Source: Aerococcaceae bacterium DSM 111022
GTDB taxonomy: Bacteria > Bacillota > Bacilli > Lactobacillales > Aerococcaceae
Assembly: GCA_015863195.1 (NCBI GenBank)
Contig: JACBXO010000008.1
Span: 1 to 64,000, forward strand
DNA length: 64,000 nt
Reading direction: 5' to 3'
In this document: positions 58,865 through 64,000 of the stretch, piece after piece
Layout: every line of letters begins with the position of its first letter
Numbering within the stretch: position 1 is the stretch's first letter
The notes under the pieces: generated by a model
What the model saw: only the letters and a program-made list of their open reading frames with translations
Told to the model about the DNA's origin: nothing
The model's database searches: none
Program-made: the position numbers and the translations under genes

Positions 58865-59857
58865 TTATAGAGTAATGAGTGGCATTTCAATGTCTTTATA
58901 AGGTTCTAGTAATTTATTCAAGCGGTAAGTATCTTGGAATGCATCATCATGCGCAATGACGTCGCCAAGGTGTTGGATATCACTTTGATACCAATTTTTT
59001 AGAATCGATAGACAGTATTTATAAGGATGTCCAGCTGTTTTAGAGCGTTCAATTGCCTCTGTTATAACATCTGCTGTCATCGTTTCGAGATAATAAGTAA
59101 ACTTTTTAAATTTATCATAAGTGATGTCACCAATATTCTCTTGATAAAAAGTAAGTATTAATTGGGCGTCATTACTGAGTGTCTTTTGCCAGTCTTTGAG
59201 GGAATCACTACTCTTTTTCGACTCGTTAGACGAATGGCCCCACGATTTTTGTTTATGGTTATCATTCTCATTATCATTTTCGTTTTGAGTTTGTTTGTTA
59301 TTATCATTCTTTTTCTCATTATCATTTTTCTTCTTTTTATCATTCTCATTCTTGTTTTCATTGGGAGCGGTGTTTCGTTCTGGTAATTCGAAACCAGCTA
59401 CTTGTCGGTTAGCCAATTCATTGATAAACAAATTTTGAATAATTTTGTCAAAGCCGCGTTTGGATATATTCCAATAAGGAAGCATCGCTTCAAACGTTTT
59501 TAAAATCAAATCATGGTCTTTAATCGCAGTGATTTCTTTTGTCAGTAAATCACTGACCGGCTTCCCACCACGGATAATACTGTATTCAAGAGACTTGAGA
59601 ATACTGATTTCTTGAGTATCATGATTATAAGCAATAATTTGATAGGTGTGTTCAAAGCGGTCCAGCAATAATTCCACTGTTTTACGGTCTAAACCGGTTT
59701 CCAGCATTATATAGCACTTATTCAATTTATAAATGCCCAACTGCGAGGAATATTGGTTTGTCATCAAGTAAACATGGAACAAACGATCTTCGAGTGAATA
59801 AGTTTCTAAAACATCTGATTCTGACCAAAAGCTAACAGGAACAATACGTTTTATCAT
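58865..59857 (-). CDS. DnaD-domain replication initiation protein, phage-type
   Basis: 330 residues. The N-terminal half (MIKRIVPVSFWSESDVLETY, then EDRLFHVYLMTNQYSSQLGI) resembles phage replisome organiser N-terminal domains with a winged helix. Residues about 166-207 are a low-complexity Asn/Lys/Asp/Glu linker. The C-terminal part (ITYDKFKKFTYYLETMTADV, AGHPYKYCLSILKNWYQSDI) is a DnaD/DnaB-like domain with the Tyr-x-x-x-Ile-Leu-x-x-Trp motif that binds DNA and recruits helicase. Such proteins start phage or plasmid replication. No origin repeats or helicase loader are seen next to it. Start ATG behind AAAGGGATTCCTT. Confidence 0.85.
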   Translation of the reverse strand: MIKRIVPVSFWSESDVLETYSLEDRLFHVYLMTNQYSSQLGIYKLNKCYIMLETGLDRKTVELLLDRFEHTYQIIAYNHDTQEISILKSLEYSIIRGGKPVSDLLTKEITAIKDHDLILKTFEAMLPYWNISKRGFDKIIQNLFINELANRQVAGFELPERNTAPNENKNENDKKKKNDNEKKNDNNKQTQNENDNENDNHKQKSWGHSSNESKKSSDSLKDWQKTLSNDAQLILTFYQENIGDITYDKFKKFTYYLETMTADVITEAIERSKTAGHPYKYCLSILKNWYQSDIQHLGDVIAHDDAFQDTYRLNKLLEPYKDIEMPLITL

Positions 59858-59910
59858 AAGGAATCCCTTTCTGAATGTGAGTAATGAGGTCTTGTCAATG
59901 AATAATATAT

Positions 59911-60216
59911 TTAATAATTGCTTGCCATTGGCATCATAAAATGTTCGATCGGTTTAAGATGCTCCGCGTAGCGTTTGGCTAATTGTTCCGGTACGGAATA
60001 CTTTAATCGAATCTGCTGAGCTAGATTTAAGTTTAGGTGAAAGATAACTTTTTTGATAAATTTTTCGCTCGGATCTAACTCCTCATTGAGTACTTTATAT
60101 ACATGACTTCTGGAATAATCAATTTTCTTGGCCAACTCCGCTGGTGTCAGCTGGTGCTCATATAAGACTAAAGTATTCAGATAAGTGATATCATACTTAA
60201 TATTAATTCCCAACAT
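59911..60216 (-). CDS. HTH-type (Cro/CI-like) regulator, 101 aa
   Basis: Small DNA-binding protein: LTPAELAKKIDYSRSHVYKVLNEEL (HTH at residues about 23-47; first 20 residues LTPAELAKKIDYSRSHVYKV), followed by a helical tail (QQIRLKYSVPEQLAKRYAEH). Lies first in the minus-strand cassette and is likely its early regulator. ATG behind AGAGGATG. Confidence 0.75.
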   Translation of the reverse strand: MLGINIKYDITYLNTLVLYEHQLTPAELAKKIDYSRSHVYKVLNEELDPSEKFIKKVIFHLNLNLAQQIRLKYSVPEQLAKRYAEHLKPIEHFMMPMASNY

Positions 60217-60427
60217 AAAACATCCTCTGATTTCTAAATTTTAGTAAATAATTTATTTATTTACAAAAACTAAGATACCTATTTTCTAATCCGTTTGCAA
60301 CTTAATCTCCAAAGTTGTATTATTTATGAGACAAAATGATTTTATTTGACATAACAGCTACCAAAGGGCCGCAGAGTGGTGTATACTGAGAGAGTTATAA
60401 ATCATAATTTAAGAATTAAAACAGGTT

Positions 60428-60619
60428 AAAATGCCACTAATGATGCTTTTCAACAGAATTTAAATGAGAAAATTACAGACACACATTAAAACGTTTTCAC
60501 TGAAAATATGGATTTTTTAGCAAAGCAATATTATGATCATTTTTATAAAAACAAAGAACCGAAACAAACTGCTTTAAGTGCGGGAAGTTTTGGTTCTTTT
60601 TGTATGGTGTGGAATAGAT
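60428..60619 (+). pseudogene. Possible decayed coding remnant
   Basis: One plus-strand frame reads like protein: NATNDAFQQNLNEKITDTH, stop, NVFTENMDFLAKQYYDHFYK, then KNKEPKQTALSAGSFGSF, with in-frame TAA codons at about 60432 and 60495. Amino acid composition is ordinary and the frame resumes after each stop, as in a gene being lost. I do not recognise the family, and chance cannot be excluded. Confidence 0.35.
60553..60603 (+). terminator. Rho-independent terminator-like hairpin
   Basis: AAGAACCGAAAC pairs with GTTTTGGTTCTT and is followed by TTTT. There is no intact gene upstream on this strand, so it ends either the decayed frame or a small RNA. Confidence 0.65.
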
Positions 60620-60640
60620 AATTGTGAGAAATCGTGAGTG

Positions 60641-60720
60641 AATCGTGTGAAATTTTTGATCAAATTCAATTTAACAGTCGCATTTGGTGTAAATCGTGTG
60701 AAATGAGTAGTCGTATTTGG
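60641..60720. repeat. Direct repeat with 51-base spacing
   Basis: AATCGTGTGAAAT at 60641 and again at 60692, 51 bases apart; AGTCGYATTTGG follows each, at 60676 and 60709, at different spacing. A partial AATCGTGAGTG precedes at 60630. Only two copies, so iteron or operator use is a guess. Confidence 0.6.
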
Positions 60721-60881
60721 GGGAATGTTGAATTATAGGGCTAAATTTCGATTTTCAAAGCAAAATGATTTGGCTTAATTTATTCGGTTATTTGGAAAAC
60801 AATGCAGTGTTATGGGATATAATGAACCTAGTGAATCACTTATATGGACAGGATAAATTATATTATTTAGGAGGCAATATT

Positions 60882-61184
60882 ATGGTGCAAAGTTCAAGTT
60901 ATATAGCAATCCCTCCGGGAGCCACTATTCTCGAGTTGCTCTATGTGAGGGAAATGAGCTTGGAAGAATTATCTGAAAAAATGGGATGTAGTGAAGAATA
61001 CATATCAAAACTAATTGACGGTACTACTCCTTTAACTTCCAATGTAGCGTTAGAAATAGAATCTGTATTAGGAGTACCGACTCTATTTTGGAATAATCTT
61101 GAAAGTAATTATAGAGAGCAACTATTCTTGGTAGAAAATGAGATCAAAACCATTTTGAACGGCCATTCTATTAATTATCAGTAA
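60882..61184 (+). CDS. XRE/HigA-like HTH protein, probably truncated
   Basis: 100 residues with IPPGATILELLYVREMSLEE, then EKMGCSEEYISKLIDGTTPLTSNVALEIESVLGVPTLFWNNLE (first 20 EKMGCSEEYISKLIDGTTPL) and SNYREQLF. This is the N-terminal HTH of HigA-like antitoxins and of longer HTH-ImmA/IrrE proteins, in which a zinc protease domain would follow SNYRE. Here a stop comes 20 residues later. No HigB toxin is adjacent. ATG at 60882 behind TTAGGAGG, an excellent ribosome site. The 840 bases downstream contain no frame for the missing domain, although there are short protein-like remnants. Confidence 0.75.
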   Translation: MVQSSSYIAIPPGATILELLYVREMSLEELSEKMGCSEEYISKLIDGTTPLTSNVALEIESVLGVPTLFWNNLESNYREQLFLVENEIKTILNGHSINYQ

Positions 61185-62023
61185 ACAAACGTTTATATTT
61201 AAAAGGATGATAAAAAACATACATATTGCACAATTTATGATTCAAATAAAACAATTGATGAGAATTTCGATGATGTTGAAAATTAAAATACTTTTGCAAC
61301 AGCTTTGAAGGTTAGGTATATATTTGTAGTTAGCTAGATTTGAGTTTAGGAATATTTGAAAGATAATCTAGGCACTTGTAAGAAATTAATCCGGTTGAAA
61401 ATAATTATGCCAATTCTTGGTGTAGTGGTGTGCTATAAATGTACATGTATCTTTATCGAAATTCAGATAATTTATATCATGCTTACTTTAAATCCATGAA
61501 GGTTCAATCACAATTTTTTTATATATAATATAGTTTAAGTTTAATAAAATAAATAGTCTATCTCTACCAAATATATTAAAGGATAAGAGAAGTTGAGAAG
61601 TTTTACGCCATCTTTGATAATAAATATGAAAGTAGATGCACTATTATAAACGGCATAAAAGAGTTATTGCTAGTTGGAGTATTAAGTCTAGATGGCTGGA
61701 AATAACATTTGGCGAAAATCTAATTATGGTTAATCGATACGATATTGAAACATGAAAAATAATATCATTAAAAGTGTGCAATGAATTTATTGATAGTAAA
61801 TATGAATGTTGAAATTTATAAGGCTAGTGATTGTTATGCGTATCAAGTTTATCATTATTATTAGCGTAAGAAAATTTGCGGCTACACTTTTTTGATATTT
61901 ATTTTTAATAAGAAACAATGTAATTTCGAAATAATGTATACTTTATTATGGTAATTAGTCTATTATAGGAATTGTTATTTAAGAAATGTGTATATATTTA
62001 ATTCAATAGAAAGAAGGAAATTT
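61185..62023. other. AT-rich stretch without a gene
   Basis: Every frame is broken. Short stretches read like remnants (for example HTYCTIYDSNKTIDENFDDV from about 61218), but nothing can be identified. It probably represents decayed mobile DNA between the XRE gene and the ATPase-domain gene. Confidence 0.55.
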
Positions 62024-62746
62024 ATGACGTTTAATAGTGATAAAGGTTATAGTATATATGAAGATAAAGTTGTAGACGGCACTTCCATTGAAAAAGTAAA
62101 TAGAGAAGTATTGGCAGATTATAAAAAACTTATTAATGCTGAAAATTTAGAAGATGAAATTGTGTTAGAATTTGATGGCTTTATGAGAGATGGTAAATTG
62201 ACAGTTGCAGGAGTCTTAATTTTCGGCCAAAAGGTTGCATATGAATTTCCACAATCAAAACTCCAATTTATTAGATATAATGGTATTAAAACAGATATTA
62301 AAAGTCGATTTGATGAAATTATAAGTATGGAATTTACAGGACCTTTACCATTTTTAATTCAAGAAGGATATAGATCGATTAAATTTCAGTTATGTGAACA
62401 CGAAAAATATCCTGAATATTTATGGGCTAGAGGAATAATTAATGCGTTGATACATAGAGATTACTCATTAACCAATGATTGTGTACGAGTTGTAATGTAC
62501 GACGACCAGTTAGAAATTTTTAGTCCTGGAGGATTAACAGACGGAGTATCATTAGAGAACATGCGATACACTAAACTGTCACGTAATCCACGCTTAACTA
62601 AAACGATAAAGAGACTAGGATTGATTCGGGAATCGAATGAAGGAATCAATAAAAAAATAGACACTGGGAAACAGATGATATCTGAATATACGGAACCTTA
62701 TGGTAGTGCTGTTGTGCTAAGATTAGCCAATAATTCTTTACGTTAA
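62024..62746 (+). CDS. ATP-binding domain protein, RecG-like/AlbA_2 family, lacking the N-terminal AlbA_2 domain
   Basis: 240 residues. RDGKLTVAGVLIFGQKVAYE near residue 60, ARGIINALIHRDYSLTND near 135, MYDDQLEIFSPGGLTDGVSL near 158, and SRNPRLTKTIKRLGLIRESNEGI near 185 are the hallmarks of the C-terminal part of AlbA_2 (schlafen-like) plus HATPase_c_4 proteins often called transcriptional regulators or RecG-like. The usual N-terminal AlbA_2 segment of about 120-150 residues is absent, and no fragment of it is upstream. ATG at 62024 follows AGAAGGAAA. It lies next to a DNA methyltransferase gene, a common setting in restriction or defence regions. Confidence 0.78.
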   Translation: MTFNSDKGYSIYEDKVVDGTSIEKVNREVLADYKKLINAENLEDEIVLEFDGFMRDGKLTVAGVLIFGQKVAYEFPQSKLQFIRYNGIKTDIKSRFDEIISMEFTGPLPFLIQEGYRSIKFQLCEHEKYPEYLWARGIINALIHRDYSLTNDCVRVVMYDDQLEIFSPGGLTDGVSLENMRYTKLSRNPRLTKTIKRLGLIRESNEGINKKIDTGKQMISEYTEPYGSAVVLRLANNSLR

Positions 62747-62837
62747 ACATTATGTATTTCAACCTACACTAAATTATCTTAACGGCGAAAATTCAAATGA
62801 GTCACTATAATAAAACACTTAATTAAAGTTTTCATGA

Positions 62838-62917
62838 TTGTTCTTAAATAAGAACAAATTAATTTAGTTGATCTTTTGTTCAATTTAGTATATAATAGCA
62901 AATACGAACAAAAGTTC
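62838..62917 (+). promoter_or_regulatory. Promoter and palindromic operators before the methyltransferase gene
   Basis: TTGATC (62868-62873) and TATAAT (62891-62896) with a 17-base spacer. It is flanked by TTGTTCTTA-AA-TAAGAACAA (62838-62857, perfect 9-base arms) upstream and GAAC-4-GTTC (62906-62917) downstream; TTGTTC also occurs at 62877 between the boxes. The GAAC half-sites suggest a dimeric repressor, such as a C protein or the methyltransferase itself. Confidence 0.6.
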
Positions 62918-62934
62918 TTAGTGAGGTGAAGAGT

Positions 62935-64000
62935 TTGAAAGTATTTTCAATGTTTGATGGCGTTGGTGGTTTTATTATTGGCTTAAATGAAGCGGATAAT
63001 AATTTTTTTGAAACAACGCATTCAAATCAATATGAACCATCTAGAAAAGCACAAGATGCTTTTGAAGTTGGTGTATATAATTATCCTGAAATGGAACACA
63101 TCCCTGATGATGTAGAAACTATTCCAGATGAAAAATTTGAAGAAATTAAAGATAGTGGCGTTGAAATGATTGTTGGTGGATTTCCTTGTCAGGATTATTC
63201 AGTAGCTCGTAGTAAGAAGGGCGAGTTAGGAATCGAAGGAAAGAAAGGAGTCCTTTTCTGGCAAATTATTCGTGCCACAGAAATTATTAGACCTAAATAT
63301 TTAATTTTGGAAAATGTTGATCGTTTATTAAAATCTCCGTCTAGTCAACGTGGTCGTGATTTTGCAATTATGCTAGCAGCTTTTAATAATTTAGGCTATT
63401 CAGTAGAATGGCGAGTAATTAACGCTGCAGATTACGGGCGAGCTCAAAGACGTCGTAGAGTATTCTTTTATATTTATCGCAATGATTTAGCTTGGAGCAA
63501 ATATTTAGACGAAAAATATGAAGAAGCTTCAATTGGAGAAGATTTATTTGGAAATGAAGATGGACACCGTTATGATGAGTATATTTTCTCTGAAGGTTTA
63601 TTCGCATCTCAATTTCCAATATATGATGAACCTGTAAAAAATCGTTTTACACATGCTGCATTATCTGCTGATATTGTTGAAGTGTCTGATAATTATCAAG
63701 GTAGAATGTGGAATACTGGCGTAATGAGACACGGTCATTATTATTCTTATGATACTAGTCCGATAATTGAAGAGCCAATTACTCTTGGGGAAATCGTTCA
63801 ACCTGAATCTGAAGTTGATGAAAAGTATTATCTAAACCCTGAACAAATTGAAAAATTCGAGTATTTAAGAGGGGCAAAACGAATCGATAGAGTTTCAGCC
63901 GACGGACATAAATATACCTATTCAGAAGGTGGTATGAGTCCTTACGATGCTTTAGATTTACCTGGTCGAACTATGTTGACATCCGAAGGAACAGTAAATC
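62935..64000 (+). CDS. DNA (cytosine-5-)-methyltransferase, 5' part (runs off the window)
   Basis: Adds a methyl group to C5 of cytosine in a specific site. Conserved motifs in order: I, FSMFDGVGGFIIGLNEA near residue 4; IV, VGGFPCQDYSVARS near 82-95 with the catalytic Cys of PCQ; VI, YLILENVDRLL near 122; VIII, GRAQRRRRVFF near 168. The target-recognition region follows. 355 codons are present and the frame is still open at the window edge. Start is TTG behind GTGAGGTGAAG. Residues 30-60 carry a longer spacer between motifs I and II than in M.HhaI-type enzymes. The cognate nuclease should lie beyond the window. Confidence 0.92.
   Translation, partial: MKVFSMFDGVGGFIIGLNEADNNFFETTHSNQYEPSRKAQDAFEVGVYNYPEMEHIPDDVETIPDEKFEEIKDSGVEMIVGGFPCQDYSVARSKKGELGIEGKKGVLFWQIIRATEIIRPKYLILENVDRLLKSPSSQRGRDFAIMLAAFNNLGYSVEWRVINAADYGRAQRRRRVFFYIYRNDLAWSKYLDEKYEEASIGEDLFGNEDGHRYDEYIFSEGLFASQFPIYDEPVKNRFTHAALSADIVEVSDNYQGRMWNTGVMRHGHYYSYDTSPIIEEPITLGEIVQPESEVDEKYYLNPEQIEKFEYLRGAKRIDRVSADGHKYTYSEGGMSPYDALDLPGRTMLTSEGTVN

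Larger units (their letters stand above)
60217..60881. other. Non-coding stretch with decayed frame, terminator and 51-bp direct repeat
   Basis: No intact gene. The left end carries the promoter region of the minus-strand cassette. From 60428 to 60619 a frame looks like a broken gene; a terminator lies at 60553-60603 and a direct repeat at 60641-60720, listed separately. Confidence 0.6.

Overview
The window looks like a chromosomal segment of a low-GC Gram-positive bacterium of the order Lactobacillales. It has many PTS operons with PRD regulators, catabolite-response (cre) sites, strong AGGAGG-type ribosome binding sites, frequent TTG starts, DhaKLM, MsmK-type ABC importers and a Lactobacillales-style sialic acid operon. 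The mix of families suggests Aerococcaceae or a relative, but there is no rRNA or housekeeping marker here, so genus is a guess.

Layout. 1-11.9 kb: single genes and small operons (M42 peptidase, cyclase-family hydrolase, a ROK gene broken by a stop at codon 4, dhaKLM, a GarR-type dehydrogenase, a ribokinase-like kinase). They are separated by long non-coding stretches packed with tandem arrays, hairpin cassettes and nested inverted-repeat elements. 12-18.1 kb: PRD regulator, ascorbate-type PTS, two SIS isomerases and a transaldolase. 18.3-29.7 kb: LacI repressor facing a pentose-type operon (FucI/AraA-like isomerase, split transketolase, FGGY kinase, ribose-type ABC importer, ribokinase, RbsD, second transaldolase). 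30-35.9 kb: PRD regulator, KDPG-type aldolase, galactitol-type PTS and DgoD-like dehydratase. 36-48.1 kb: HAD phosphatase, then a complete sialic acid pathway (RpiR regulator, ABC importer, NanE, NanK, NanA, SGNH esterase, NagB, NagA) with four predicted operators. 48.2-54.1 kb: fructokinase-like ROK, ManA, PRD regulator and a fructose-type EIIBCA. 55-60.2 kb, all on the minus strand: HTH protein, DnaD-like replication protein, unknown protein, sigma-70-like factor, DUF1659, DUF2922, small coiled-coil protein, holin, modular endolysin. This has phage early and lysis functions but no structural genes. 60.2-64 kb: decayed DNA, a truncated XRE protein, a RecG/AlbA-type ATPase-domain protein and a 5-cytosine methyltransferase that runs off the end.

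How the genes work together. Most of the window imports sugars and feeds them to glycolysis: sialic acid to fructose-6-P, pentoses through a private transketolase/transaldolase set, a galactonate-like acid to pyruvate plus glyceraldehyde-3-P, and dihydroxyacetone to DHAP. Transport and control are mostly by PTS phosphorylation, with local repressors and cre sites on top.

Most unusual points: (i) about six tandem arrays of unrelated sequence share a 51-52 bp period and an internal inverted repeat; (ii) a three-hairpin cassette in fixed order occurs in both orientations; (iii) hairpin elements are nested inside one another; (iv) two 97% identical transaldolases share a conserved leader hairpin and bracket the pentose operon; (v) there is a sigma factor-holin-endolysin cassette without phage structural genes. 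No calculations or database searches were run; identities come from motifs and recall of families.
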